DNA of 39,349 nt from NCBI RefSeq assembly GCF_000374365.1, contig NZ_KB894154.1, positions 1-39,349 on the forward strand, written 5' to 3'. Source of the stretch: Bacteroides gallinarum DSM 18171 = JCM 13658. GTDB lineage: Bacteria > Bacteroidota > Bacteroidia > Bacteroidales > Bacteroidaceae. Made by a program: the position numbers and the translations under genes. The notes under the pieces were generated by a model, which was not told the origin of the DNA, searched no databases, and worked only from the letters and a program-made list of their open reading frames with translations. Of this stretch, positions 22,669 through 32,184 are shown one piece after another (positions within the stretch are counted from its first letter, which is position 1; every line of letters starts with the position of its first letter).

Positions 22669-25600
22669 ATGTACAAGTTAAAAGAATTCTTCTTAATGTT
22701 TATCCTCGCCTTTGTGAGTATGTCTGCATACGCGCAAAGCTTGACTGTAACCGGTAAGGTCATTGATAGCGAAGGATATGAAGTAATCGGTGGCAGTGTG
22801 ACTATTAAAGGTGCTGCTGGTGTAGGAACAGTTACAGACCTAAACGGTAGCTATTCCTTGAAAGTGAACGATGCATCCAAGGATGTACTTGTTTTTTCGT
22901 ATGTGGGCATGACCTCCCAGGAGGTAAAAGTCAATGGCCGCAGTGTAATCAATGTAACGTTGAAAGCCGATGCCGTGATGCTGGACGAAGTGGTTGCAAT
23001 TGGTTATGCCACGGTCAAGCGTAAGGACCTCACCGGTTCCGTAGCTTCCGTCGGCAGCCAGGAACTTGCCAAAGTGCCGGTGAGCGATGTCACGCAGGCA
23101 TTGTCCGGACGTATGGCGGGTGTAATGGTGCAGCAGAGCGAAGGCGCTCCGGGCTCCTCCGTTTCTATCCGTGTACGCGGCGGTATTTCCATTACCCAAA
23201 GCAATGAACCTCTCTACGTCATCGACGGTTTCCCCAGCGAAGATGGCATGTCGACCCTCGACCCGGCCGAAATCGAGACTATCGACGTATTGAAAGACGC
23301 TTCCGCTACAGCCATTTACGGTGCACGCGGTGCAAACGGTGTTGTGGTGATAACCACTAAGAACGGAAGCAAGGCCGGCGGAAAGGCCACCGTGACGTTC
23401 GACAGCTACGTCGGTATCAAGAAGATTGCGAACAAGCTGGACGTGCTTTCTCCCTATGAGTTCGTGAAACTGGACTACGAGCGTACCTTGTGGAGAATGA
23501 GCACAGGTGATGCCGGAGCCGACGGAATGAGCACCTGGGAGAGCAGATACGGCAAGTACAGCGATATCGAGTCCAACTACCTCGGCCGTAAAGGTATCGA
23601 CTGGCAGGATGAGACGCTGGGACGTACGGCACTGACCCAGAATTACCGTGTGGCCGTTTCCGGAAAGACGGAGAAGATGAATTACAGCCTGGCCTACTCC
23701 TATTTCAATGAAGAGGGCGCTATGGTGTACAGCGGCAACAAGAAGCACAATATCTCCTTCAACATGAACCATGAGGTGAATAAATGGCTGACTGTCAATT
23801 CCCGTATCAGCTACGACCAAATGCGTGTGGAAGGTATGGGTACTTCGGACGGCGGCGACCGTTTCAACAAGATGCAGCACATCCTGCAATACCGTCCTAC
23901 AATCGGTGTCCAGGGTAACGATATCGACTTGCTGGGTTCCGAAGACCCGTTGTTTGCAGACGATTCGGGCAACGTGATGCAGAACCCGTTGATTTCCGCC
24001 GCAGAGGAAACGAACGACCGTGAGTGGCGTATTTTCCAGGCGAATGCCGGCGCCACGGTGAAACTGTTGAAAGGCCTTTCCTTCCGCAGCACGGTAGGTA
24101 TGCGTTATCAGACCCGCCGCAACGACGTTTTCTACGGTGACGAGTCTATAACGGCCAAACGTACGAGTATTAACGGTTCTATTACAAATATCGAGAGCAA
24201 CAGTTTTCAGACATCCAATGTGCTGACTTATGCCTGGAACAATGATATTCATGACGTAACGGCAATGGTGGGACATGAGTATGTAACCAAGTGGACCCGC
24301 AACTTCTCTGCCGGCGCTACCCAGTTCCCGAATGACGAAATAGGTCTGGGCGACCTTTCCTTAGGAACTCCCAGTACTCCTACCTCCAGTGAGAACTACG
24401 ATGACAAACTGCTGTCTTTCTTTGCACGTGTCAATTACAGCTTTAAGGATAAGTACTTGTTTACCGCCTCCCTTCGTGCGGACGGTTCCTCCAAGTTCGG
24501 TAAAAACAACAAATGGGGTTATTTCCCCGCCTTCTCCGCTGCTTGGCGTTTAAGCGAAGAAGGGTTCATCAAAGACCTGGATATATTCTCCGACCTGAAA
24601 CTCCGCATAGGTTACGGTCTTGCCGGTAACAATCGTATAGACAGCTACCAAAGTTTGGCAGTCATGGGTTCGGTTACGGCCGCCAATGCCAACGGTGCAC
24701 AGGCAGGTTATGCTTCCAGCCAGGTTCCCAACCCCGATTTGAAGTGGGAGGCCAACAAGACGTTCAACCTGGGATTGGATTTCGGTTTCCTGAACCAGCG
24801 CATTACCTTCTCTCCCGAATTCTACATCAACCGCAGTAGCAATCTGTTGCTGGATGCCAAGCTGCCTTATTCTTCCGGTTACCAGAGCATGGTAATCAAT
24901 GCGGGCGAAACCGAGAACATCGGTGTGGACTTGACAATCAATACCGTCAACATCACCAATAGGGACTTCACATGGGGAACCTCGATAACTTTCTCGCACA
25001 ACAAGAATACCGTTAACAAGCTCACGGGCGAAGACGTCCAACTGTACCTGGCTAATTTCGGATATGACGGTGCAGGTGCTTCCCACCAAATCGGTGTCGG
25101 ACAACCTTTAGGACAGTTCTACGGCTATGTTACGGACGGTCTGTACCAGGTGAGCGACTTCAATTACGACGCATCCACAGGCAAGTACACATTGAAAGAC
25201 GGTATTCCTTATCATGGCGACAAGTCGAGCATCCAGCCGGGATACTGGAAGTTCAAGAACGTGGACGGTAGCGAGGACAACCTGATTACGGAGGACGACA
25301 AGACTGTAATCGGCAACGCCTTCCCCTCCTTCTATGGCGGTATCAACAACACCTTCACGTGGAAGAACTTCGACCTGAGCATCTTCCTGACATACAGCTA
25401 CGGTGCAGAGGTTCTCAACGCTACCAAGCTCACCAACACCAAGACGGCTTTGACGAACAAGAACGTGCTTGCCATAGCTAACGAGGCCAATCGCTGGGTG
25501 ACGATAAACAGCAACGGAGAGCAGATTACCAGCCCGGAAGAGCTGGCGGCAGTGAACCAGGGAAAGACTATCGCACAGTTCGGCGACAACGGTTCGAACA

Positions 25601-25875
25601 ATACATACATCCATTCCTGGGCCATAGAGGATGCTTCATACCTGAAACTGAGTAACATCACGCTGGGTTATACCTTCCCGAAGCAGGTTATCAGCAAGAT
25701 AGGCCTGACCAAGTTGCGTTTGTATGCCACGGGCAACAACCTGCTGACGTGGACGCCCTATACGGGCTTCGACCCTGAGGTTTCCACCATGAGCAGTGCG
25801 CTGACACCGGGTGTTGACTTCGGAGCTTATCCGAGAAGCCGTTCTTTCGTATTTGGTATTAACGTGGCATTTTAA
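22669..25875 (+). CDS. SusC-like TonB-dependent outer-membrane transporter
   Basis: The 1068-residue protein imports oligosaccharides through the outer membrane using TonB energy. Order: signal peptide ending AYAQ (residue 23), a carboxypeptidase-D-like regulatory domain (LTVTGKVIDSEGYEVIGGSV, ~25-100), a TonB box region (LDEVVAIGYATVKRKDLTGS), the plug (VRGGISITQSNEPLYVIDG; DVLKDASATAIYGARGANG), then the 22-strand barrel ending RSRSFVFGINVAF with terminal Phe. It is followed by susD after 25 nt. It is the first gene of a four-gene unit with SusD, GH88 and PL12. Given its neighbours the cargo is likely heparan sulfate or heparin fragments. Confidence 0.96.
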   Translation: MYKLKEFFLMFILAFVSMSAYAQSLTVTGKVIDSEGYEVIGGSVTIKGAAGVGTVTDLNGSYSLKVNDASKDVLVFSYVGMTSQEVKVNGRSVINVTLKADAVMLDEVVAIGYATVKRKDLTGSVASVGSQELAKVPVSDVTQALSGRMAGVMVQQSEGAPGSSVSIRVRGGISITQSNEPLYVIDGFPSEDGMSTLDPAEIETIDVLKDASATAIYGARGANGVVVITTKNGSKAGGKATVTFDSYVGIKKIANKLDVLSPYEFVKLDYERTLWRMSTGDAGADGMSTWESRYGKYSDIESNYLGRKGIDWQDETLGRTALTQNYRVAVSGKTEKMNYSLAYSYFNEEGAMVYSGNKKHNISFNMNHEVNKWLTVNSRISYDQMRVEGMGTSDGGDRFNKMQHILQYRPTIGVQGNDIDLLGSEDPLFADDSGNVMQNPLISAAEETNDREWRIFQANAGATVKLLKGLSFRSTVGMRYQTRRNDVFYGDESITAKRTSINGSITNIESNSFQTSNVLTYAWNNDIHDVTAMVGHEYVTKWTRNFSAGATQFPNDEIGLGDLSLGTPSTPTSSENYDDKLLSFFARVNYSFKDKYLFTASLRADGSSKFGKNNKWGYFPAFSAAWRLSEEGFIKDLDIFSDLKLRIGYGLAGNNRIDSYQSLAVMGSVTAANANGAQAGYASSQVPNPDLKWEANKTFNLGLDFGFLNQRITFSPEFYINRSSNLLLDAKLPYSSGYQSMVINAGETENIGVDLTINTVNITNRDFTWGTSITFSHNKNTVNKLTGEDVQLYLANFGYDGAGASHQIGVGQPLGQFYGYVTDGLYQVSDFNYDASTGKYTLKDGIPYHGDKSSIQPGYWKFKNVDGSEDNLITEDDKTVIGNAFPSFYGGINNTFTWKNFDLSIFLTYSYGAEVLNATKLTNTKTALTNKNVLAIANEANRWVTINSNGEQITSPEELAAVNQGKTIAQFGDNGSNNTYIHSWAIEDASYLKLSNITLGYTFPKQVISKIGLTKLRLYATGNNLLTWTPYTGFDPEVSTMSSALTPGVDFGAYPRSRSFVFGINVAF

Positions 25876-25900
25876 TCAGACATCTTAAAAACAGAATACA

Positions 25901-27667
25901 ATGAAAAATAAATTGATATACGCGCTCGGTGCGCTGATGGCCGTGGGATTCTCTTCCTGCGAACTGACGGAGAAACCTACTTCATACTATGAAATGGATA
26001 CCTATTTCACTACTGAGGAGAAGGCGAGAATGGCCGTAGTGGGGATATACGACTGTATAGAAACGAATGATTATTATGGTCAATATATAATGCCATTTTT
26101 CGGTTCGGACGATATGTTCATGGTAAGGGGTGTCGGTTCGGACGGAACCCGCCGCGACATTTCCCATTATAAATATTCTTCTTCCAATACTTGGATTGCC
26201 GCTATTTGGCAATATGCTTATCAGGGAATTGATAGGGCTAATTTAGCGATTGCTAACATTGAGGCAATGGCGGGATATGAAGAAAGTGAAAGTTTGAAAG
26301 AGTTGGTGGCACAAGCTAAATTTCTCCGTGCTTTTTTAGCCTTTGATTTGGTTAGATTTTTTGGAGACGTTCCGTTCACTACGGAATATACCAGCGGCTA
26401 TGATATGACCTCAAAGCCCCGTACAGACCGTTCACTGATTTACGACCAGATTGTTGAGGATTTGGATTTTGCCAAGGAACACCTGAATCCGGGCGGTAAG
26501 GTATCCTCTTCGGAAATCCCCTGTCGCGGTGCGGCACGTGCACTTTTGATGCGCGTCTACCTCCAACGGGCAGGTTACAGCCTGGACCGCGAAACGCGTA
26601 CACTGACGCGTCCGTCGGATGCCGACCGGAAAACCTATTTCGAGGCAGTGATAAAGGAATGGGAGACATTTAAGACCGAAGGTTATCATAACTTCTATAA
26701 TGGCGGTTATGAACAACTGTTCAAGAATTACTCCCAGTTGGTACTGAACAACCAGGAAAGCTTGTGGGAGATAGCCTTTGAGCCCAACCAGGGAGAGAAG
26801 GACAATGCCGGCATGTGGGCTACCTATAACGGACCATTGGTGGATGCTCCGGGCAGTTATTCAGGAACCAGTAGCTATATGGGACGTGCCAATGCGTTCT
26901 TTACCGTACTGCCTTATTGGAAATCGTTCTACGAATCCGAAGCAGACGGCAGCCAGAAGGATACACGCCGTGATGTGAACTTTGTGGACTATGTCTATAA
27001 GTGGAACAAAAAGACCGAGTTACAGGAGAAGTCGTACACCAGTAATGAAATCGTAAAGAGTATGTACCGTTATCCGGGTAAATGGCGCAGGGAATGGATG
27101 GCTCTCGGTTTTGTCGACCCCAACCATACGGGTGTCAATTATTGCCCATTGCGTTATGCGGATGCAGTACTAATGGCTGCTGAGGCTTATAATGAAACCG
27201 GCAATACTCCGGAAGCCTGGAATCTACTGAATAGCGTACGTTCGCGTGCAGGGGCTACACCTATTACCAGTGCCAATTACACAAGCCTGATGAAAGCTCC
27301 CAAGGTATACGATTTGCCTTTTATCTCGGACGGCGACGAGGCTGGAAAATTCCGTACTGCCCTTTACTGGGAACGTGCTTTCGAGCTTTGCTACGAAGGC
27401 CAGCGCAAGTACGATTTGCTCCGCTGGGGTATCCTGGGCGATGCTTTGAGAGCTGCCCAAACCTATATCGAAAGCTGGCAGCCGGGAACGGACGAACATA
27501 TCGACCAGGGCACATTGGATACCTGGAATCCGGTAACGTGGGCATCGAGCAATTACGTGGCAGGCCATACATTTGTAGACGGCAAACATGAGTTGTTCCC
27601 TATTCCTTTGACGGAAATACAATCCAACGCAGCTTTGGGTAACCAGAATAATCCGGGTTTTGAATAA
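25901..27667 (+). CDS. SusD-like surface glycan-binding lipoprotein
   Basis: The 588-residue lipoprotein has a signal ending VGFSSC (Cys20), followed by ELTEKPTSYY, an N-terminus typical of SusD. TPR-like helices (YQGIDRANLAIANIEAM; LVAQAKFLRAFLAFDLVRFFGDVPF) and the C-terminal RYADAVLMAAEAYNETG / WERAFELCYEGQRKYDLLRWG / LFPIPLTEIQSNAALGNQNNPGF are all family signatures. It forms the lid on SusC and captures the glycan. It is partner of the preceding susC. The gene is followed by two inverted repeats before the GH88 gene. Binding specificity cannot be read directly. Confidence 0.95.
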   Translation: MKNKLIYALGALMAVGFSSCELTEKPTSYYEMDTYFTTEEKARMAVVGIYDCIETNDYYGQYIMPFFGSDDMFMVRGVGSDGTRRDISHYKYSSSNTWIAAIWQYAYQGIDRANLAIANIEAMAGYEESESLKELVAQAKFLRAFLAFDLVRFFGDVPFTTEYTSGYDMTSKPRTDRSLIYDQIVEDLDFAKEHLNPGGKVSSSEIPCRGAARALLMRVYLQRAGYSLDRETRTLTRPSDADRKTYFEAVIKEWETFKTEGYHNFYNGGYEQLFKNYSQLVLNNQESLWEIAFEPNQGEKDNAGMWATYNGPLVDAPGSYSGTSSYMGRANAFFTVLPYWKSFYESEADGSQKDTRRDVNFVDYVYKWNKKTELQEKSYTSNEIVKSMYRYPGKWRREWMALGFVDPNHTGVNYCPLRYADAVLMAAEAYNETGNTPEAWNLLNSVRSRAGATPITSANYTSLMKAPKVYDLPFISDGDEAGKFRTALYWERAFELCYEGQRKYDLLRWGILGDALRAAQTYIESWQPGTDEHIDQGTLDTWNPVTWASSNYVAGHTFVDGKHELFPIPLTEIQSNAALGNQNNPGFE

Positions 27668-27692
27668 ACAGTTGAAATAGGTATGGTATATA

Positions 27693-27715
27693 ATTAATGG
27701 TTTTTATCCATTAAT
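27693..27715 (+). repeat. 8-bp perfect hairpin in the susD 3' region
   Basis: ATTAATGG (27693-27700) pairs with 27708-27715 around a TTTTTAT loop. It is directly followed by the much longer inverted repeat at 27721-27799. Confidence 0.5.
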
Positions 27716-27720
27716 CTCTT

Positions 27721-27799
27721 GAAAGATGTTTCATGAGATAACAAAATATGGTACATTGTTCAACAGTATACGGTTTTGTTTCTCATGCAAACATCTTTC
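27721..27799 (+). repeat. Long inverted repeat between susD and the GH88 gene
   Basis: Arms of 26 nt (27721-27746 and 27774-27799) are complementary except for one single-base insertion on each side, with a 27-nt centre. No T tract follows, so it is not a standard terminator. In the transcript it would make a very stable stem that could protect the upstream susCD message from 3' decay or lower expression of the two enzymes downstream. Confidence 0.75.
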
Positions 27800-27860
27800 G
27801 GTATTATATACTCCTTGGTTCCGTACTTGTACATATTAATCTATTTTATATATTGTCGAT

Positions 27861-29144
27861 ATGAAAAAAGGCTTATTTTTTTATTGTGTACTTATTACAT
27901 TGTTCGGTTGTGCTTCCCGTCAATCCGACAAGGAAGACTATACATGGTTGAAACACGCAATAGACGTATCTGCAGAACAACTGAAATTGACTGTAAATGA
28001 CATAGGCGATTCCGTCTGCCTGCCCCGTTCCATTTGGACAAGCTACGGTACGGATTTCCTATGTGTACAGTTGGAGAAAAATCCGCTGACTTTCGAGGAC
28101 TCCCTGCGGGTGAAACCCGTCAAGGGCGATGTCGGTTCCCGCCGCTACTGCTTCTCTATTTATGATTGGACAAGCGGCTTTTTCCCGGGCAACCTGTGGT
28201 ATGCCTACCGGCTGACGGGCGACGAGGAATTGAAAAAGGATGCTGTCAAGTTCACGAATTACCTGTATCCCCTGCGCGAGTATAAAGGCACGCACGATAT
28301 AGGCTTTATGATGAATTGCAGTTATGGCAACGCTTATCGTTTGTGCCCCGCCGATAGCGTGCGCCGGGCATTGATACAGACTGCCGATAATCTGTGCGGG
28401 CGTTTTAATCCGGAAATAGGCTGTATCCGCTCATGGGATTTCGGGAAATGGAATTTCCCTGTTATAATCGACAATATGATGAATTTAGACCTGCTGTTCT
28501 ATGTCAGTCATCTCACCGGTGACAATAAATACAAGGAACTTGCCCTGACGCATGCCCGGACAACGATGAAGAACCATTTCAGGAAAGACTATTCATCCTA
28601 CCATGTAGTCAGCTATAATGACGACGGAACGGTAGAGAAGAAGTGTACGCACCAGGGGCAGAAAGACGAGTCCTCATGGGCACGCGGGCAGGCATGGGGA
28701 GTGTACGGCTATACCTCCTGCTACCGCGAGTCGAAAGACGTGCAGTTCCTGCAACAGGCTGAGAATATAGCAGCATTAATCATGCAGCGTGTAAAAACGG
28801 AAGATGCGATACCCTTATGGGACTACGATGCGCCCGATATACCCCAGACGCCTCGCGATGCCTCCGCCGCCTCTATAACCGCTTCCGCCTTGATAGAGCT
28901 GAGTACGCTTGCCGAAAACGGCGGGGTTTATTTCGATTATGCCGAGAAGCTGCTCAAAAGCCTGTCATCGGACACTTACCTGGCAAAGGTAGGCGGCAAC
29001 CAGGGTTTTATACTGATGCATTCCACTGGCTCATTGCCCAACGGTTCCGAGATAGATACGCCGATTAATTATGCCGACTACTATTACCTGGAGGCATTGC
29101 TTCGCTATATGCAAGTAAAAGGAATCGACTATAAGAATCTTTAA
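27861..29144 (+). CDS. Unsaturated glucuronyl hydrolase, GH88
   Basis: GH88 removes the 4,5-unsaturated uronic acid from the non-reducing end of lyase products by hydrating the double bond. The 427-residue protein has a lipoprotein-type signal ending LFGC (Cys17), so it is probably held in the periplasm or outer membrane. The (alpha/alpha)6 toroid carries the two Asp residues of the family in THDIGFMMNCSYG (Asp146) and VIIDNMMNLD (Asp204), plus SWARGQAWGVYGY. The order SusD-GH88-PL12 equals that in B. thetaiotaomicron BT4659-BT4657, as I recall. PL12 follows after 15 nt, so the two are translated from one message. Confidence 0.93.
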   Translation: MKKGLFFYCVLITLFGCASRQSDKEDYTWLKHAIDVSAEQLKLTVNDIGDSVCLPRSIWTSYGTDFLCVQLEKNPLTFEDSLRVKPVKGDVGSRRYCFSIYDWTSGFFPGNLWYAYRLTGDEELKKDAVKFTNYLYPLREYKGTHDIGFMMNCSYGNAYRLCPADSVRRALIQTADNLCGRFNPEIGCIRSWDFGKWNFPVIIDNMMNLDLLFYVSHLTGDNKYKELALTHARTTMKNHFRKDYSSYHVVSYNDDGTVEKKCTHQGQKDESSWARGQAWGVYGYTSCYRESKDVQFLQQAENIAALIMQRVKTEDAIPLWDYDAPDIPQTPRDASAASITASALIELSTLAENGGVYFDYAEKLLKSLSSDTYLAKVGGNQGFILMHSTGSLPNGSEIDTPINYADYYYLEALLRYMQVKGIDYKNL

Positions 29145-29159
29145 TCTTATTATTATATC

Positions 29160-31160
29160 ATGAAAACAGTAAAATACATTTTAAGCGTTCTCTTGCTGGC
29201 AGTTGCAGTTGTAGCAGATGCTCAGCAGCTCAGGAAAGAAGCTTTCGACCTGCTCAACCTGGACTATCCGGGCTTGGAAAAAGTCAAGGCGGCATGCTCC
29301 CGGCAACAGTGGGACGAAGCTGCACAGGCGTTGCTGGCTTATTACCGTAACCGTACGGATATCACGCATCCGGATATCGACTTGAATAACCTCACTATAT
29401 CGAAAACGGAGCAGAAATGGGCGGACGATGCTTTGGAGCATACATTCTTCGTACATAAGGGTTACCAGCCTTCGTACAACTACGGCAAGGATATCAACTG
29501 GGAATATTGGCCGGTGAAAGATAATGAACTGCGCTGGCAGCTCCACCGCCACAAATGGTTCACCCCTATGGGGAAAGCATACCGCATATCCGGTGACGAA
29601 AAATACGCAAAAGAGTGGGCATACCAGTATATAGACTGGATTAAGAAGAACCCGCTGACGGAAATGGAAAAGGAAGAGTTCGAGCTCGTCAGTGCCGGCG
29701 AGGTCAAAACCGATGCCGACAATGTACATTTTGCATGGCGCCAGTTGGAGGTAAGCAACCGCTTGCAAGACCAGACCTGCCAGTTTCTACTATTCTGCTC
29801 CGCATCGGCGTTTACTCCTGAATTCCTGACCGAGTTCCTGGTTAACTACCACCGGCATGGCGCCTACCTCTTGAAGAACTATTCGGCCGAAGGCAACCAC
29901 CTGCTATTCGAGGCGCAACGCATGGTATATGCCGGCGTTTTCTTCCCGGAGTTCAAGGATGCCGCTGCATGGAGAGAAAGCGGAATCGATATCCTGAACC
30001 GTGAAATCAAGAAACAGGTGTACGACGACGGCGGGCAGTACGAGTTAGACCCGCACTACCACCTGGCTGCAATCAATATATTCTGCAAAGCGCTGCGTAT
30101 GGCCGATTGCAACGGATTCCGCAACGAGTTCCCGACCGAATACCTGGATACCATAAAACGAATGATTGAGTTCTACACCAACATCTGTTTCCCCGATTAC
30201 ACTAACCCGTGTTTCAGCGATGCCAAATTGGGCGACTATCAGGCAGAACTTGCCAATTACCGCGACTGGCTTACGCTTTTCCCGGATAACGACTGGATAC
30301 GCTATTACGCAACCGAGGGGCGCGAAGGCTCTACCTTGCCTTATCTGTCGCACGGCGCCTTGACTTCCGGTTTCTTCACCTTTAGGAACGGCTGGAAAAA
30401 AGATGCCACCGTAATGGTGGTAAAAGCCGGTCCCAAGGGCGAATGGCACTGCCAGCCGGATAACGGCACTTTCGAATTCTGGTTCAACGGCAGAAATCTG
30501 TTCCCGGATTCCGGTACATACGTTTATGCGGGAGATGCCGAAGTGATGAAGCTGCGCAACTGGTTCAGACAGACTGCCGTGCATAATACGCTGACCCTGG
30601 ACAACAAGAACCTGGAAACGACGGAATCCGTAACCAAGCTATGGCAACCGGAGGGCGAGGAGCAGGTTCTGGTTACTGAAAATCCGAGCTACAAAGGCTT
30701 GAAGCACCGCCGTACGGTATTCTTTGTAGACCGCACTTATTTTGTAATCGTAGATGAAGCCGTCGGTGATGCCCGGGGAACCGTCAACCTGCACTATCAT
30801 TTCTGCGAAGGTACGGTGAATACCGATGCGGAAAAGAATATGGTAACCACGGCCTATGACGGCCCGAGCAACGTGAAACTGCAATGCTTTCCCGAAAAGA
30901 AAGCATCTCTGAAAGAAACGGAAGGCTGGCGCTCCACGGCTTACCGCCAACGCGTGCCCCGTACCTCGGTATCTTTCGATGTAAACAAAGACAATGCGGA
31001 AGCCGTGCGTTACATAACGGTTATCTATCCGGTGAAAGATACCGCCGCCTGCCCGGTACTCGATGCGAAATTCCTGAATAAGAGTTTCGATGAAAAAGGC
31101 GTGGAAGTGGAAGTCACCGTCAACGGTACGGCACGCCGGCTGGCATCTCAGTTAAGATAA
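29160..31160 (+). CDS. Heparinase III-type polysaccharide lyase, PL12
   Basis: The 666-residue enzyme cleaves heparan sulfate (low-sulfated regions) by beta-elimination, leaving unsaturated uronate ends. After signal peptide MKTVKYILSVLLLAVAVVADA it has an (alpha/alpha) toroid (~25-390) and a C-terminal beta-sandwich. I recognise close similarity over most of the length to B. thetaiotaomicron BT4657. Examples are GYQPSYNYGKDINWEYWPVK, HRHKWFTPMGKAYRISGDEK and KNLETTESVTKLWQPEG. Asn246 (EGNHLLFE) and Tyr300 (DPHYHLAA) sit where the catalytic Asn and Tyr are expected. His430 (HCQPDNGTFE) and His475 (TAVHNT) are in conserved segments. No residue is visibly missing. It is the last gene of the susC operon. 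Confidence 0.93.
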   Translation: MKTVKYILSVLLLAVAVVADAQQLRKEAFDLLNLDYPGLEKVKAACSRQQWDEAAQALLAYYRNRTDITHPDIDLNNLTISKTEQKWADDALEHTFFVHKGYQPSYNYGKDINWEYWPVKDNELRWQLHRHKWFTPMGKAYRISGDEKYAKEWAYQYIDWIKKNPLTEMEKEEFELVSAGEVKTDADNVHFAWRQLEVSNRLQDQTCQFLLFCSASAFTPEFLTEFLVNYHRHGAYLLKNYSAEGNHLLFEAQRMVYAGVFFPEFKDAAAWRESGIDILNREIKKQVYDDGGQYELDPHYHLAAINIFCKALRMADCNGFRNEFPTEYLDTIKRMIEFYTNICFPDYTNPCFSDAKLGDYQAELANYRDWLTLFPDNDWIRYYATEGREGSTLPYLSHGALTSGFFTFRNGWKKDATVMVVKAGPKGEWHCQPDNGTFEFWFNGRNLFPDSGTYVYAGDAEVMKLRNWFRQTAVHNTLTLDNKNLETTESVTKLWQPEGEEQVLVTENPSYKGLKHRRTVFFVDRTYFVIVDEAVGDARGTVNLHYHFCEGTVNTDAEKNMVTTAYDGPSNVKLQCFPEKKASLKETEGWRSTAYRQRVPRTSVSFDVNKDNAEAVRYITVIYPVKDTAACPVLDAKFLNKSFDEKGVEVEVTVNGTARRLASQLR

Positions 31161-31291
31161 ACTACGGAATGAATCGGCTGTCCCAGTTCCGGTAAACGTA
31201 CTGCACGCTTCCCGATAAGAGTGCGGTGGCGGTACAAAAACGGGGCGAACTGTAAAAAACAGGGGAAAGGACGGCCGATTTTCTGCCCGAA

Positions 31292-31323
31292 CTTGATATT
31301 TAACGGAAGAATACCTATATTTG
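31292..31323 (+). promoter_or_regulatory. Promoter of the cytidylate-kinase-like gene
   Basis: CTTG (31292-31295), a 20-bp spacer and TATATTTG (31316-31323) match the consensus. The leader to the ATG would be about 107 nt and includes the REP-like repeat. Confidence 0.7.
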
Positions 31324-31330
31324 CTACCTG

Positions 31331-31410
31331 TCATCCGGAACGGAGCGGGGAATATCTTCTCCTTGCACATAGGCGGCAGGAGGATTGTTCGCTACGTTCC
31401 GGGGGCGGGT
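31331..31410. repeat. REP-like inverted repeat (CATCCGGAACGGAGCG type)
   Basis: GGAACGGAGCG at 31337-31347 is mirrored by CGCTACGTTCC at 31390-31400 with one mismatch, and partial pairing continues outward and inward. It resembles the widespread bacterial intergenic element whose spurious translation reads HPERSEE, seen here as HPERSGE. It is probably a decayed non-autonomous element. Confidence 0.45.
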
Positions 31411-31435
31411 ATGAAATAATTTAGAGAACATTTCT

Positions 31436-32065
31436 ATGGACAATAAATTTGTAGTAAATATAGGTCGCCAGTTGGGTAGCGGCGGACGGGAGATAGGAGA
31501 GAAGCTGGCGCTCCGGCTGGGTATCGACTTCTATGACAAGGAGCTGATTAACCTTGCATCCGAAGAAAGCGGACTGTGCCGGGAGTTTTTTGAGAAAGCC
31601 GACGAAAAGGCGTCGCAAGGAATTATAGGCGGCCTGTTCGGTATGCGTTTCCCGTTCATCAGCGACGGAGCCATGCCCACCGCCAACTGCCTGAGCAACG
31701 ATGCGTTGTTCAAGGTGCAAAGCGATGTGATACGGAAACTGGCCTCCGAGAAATCCTGCCTGTTCGTCGGACGTTGTGCCGACTATATCCTGCGGGATAA
31801 TCCGCGTTGCGTCAATATCTTTATCTCGGCATCGCGCGAAGACCGTATAGCCCGCTTATGCCGCCTGCACTCCATTTCGGAGAATGCCGCTGAAGAAAAG
31901 ATGAACAAAGCGGATAAGAGGCGTTCGGAATATTATAACTATTATAGCTATAAGACCTGGGGAGCGGCAGCTACCTATCATCTTTGCGTAGACTCGTCCG
32001 TATTGGGAATCGACGAAACCGTAGGCTACGTAGAGGAGTTTGTAAGGAAGAAGCTGAAGATATAG
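31436..32065 (+). CDS. Cytidylate kinase-like protein
   Basis: The 209-residue P-loop protein belongs to the cytidylate-kinase-2-like family. The nucleotide-binding loop is GRQLGSGGREIG (residues ~10-21), and LFVGRCADYILRD and FISASREDRIARL are the strand-helix units that follow, with a lid region rich in Lys/Arg (KMNKADKRRSEYYNYY). Compared with true Cmk it lacks a clear CMP-specific insert, so the phosphate acceptor is uncertain. It stands alone with its own promoter and terminator. Confidence 0.85.
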   Translation: MDNKFVVNIGRQLGSGGREIGEKLALRLGIDFYDKELINLASEESGLCREFFEKADEKASQGIIGGLFGMRFPFISDGAMPTANCLSNDALFKVQSDVIRKLASEKSCLFVGRCADYILRDNPRCVNIFISASREDRIARLCRLHSISENAAEEKMNKADKRRSEYYNYYSYKTWGAAATYHLCVDSSVLGIDETVGYVEEFVRKKLKI

Positions 32066-32094
32066 AAACGGGACTGTCGTTTACAAATAAAGCT

Positions 32095-32134
32095 AAAGCC
32101 GGTTGACTTGAAATAGTCAGCCGGCTTTTGTTTT
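32095..32134 (+). terminator. Intrinsic terminator after the cytidylate-kinase-like gene
   Basis: Arms 32095-32108 and 32115-32128 pair over 14 bp with one G-U pair and a 6-nt loop, followed by a T-rich tail. Confidence 0.9.
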
Positions 32135-32184
32135 AACCGGGATACAAAAGATTCCGTCCTGTAAGTCTGCTGTTTTTCCTACGC

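Noticed and set aside
22840..24276. 478-codon open frame antisense to susC
   Set aside because: It is the mirror of a strongly supported SusC gene, has no promoter or recognisable protein, and its composition is that of a shadow frame.
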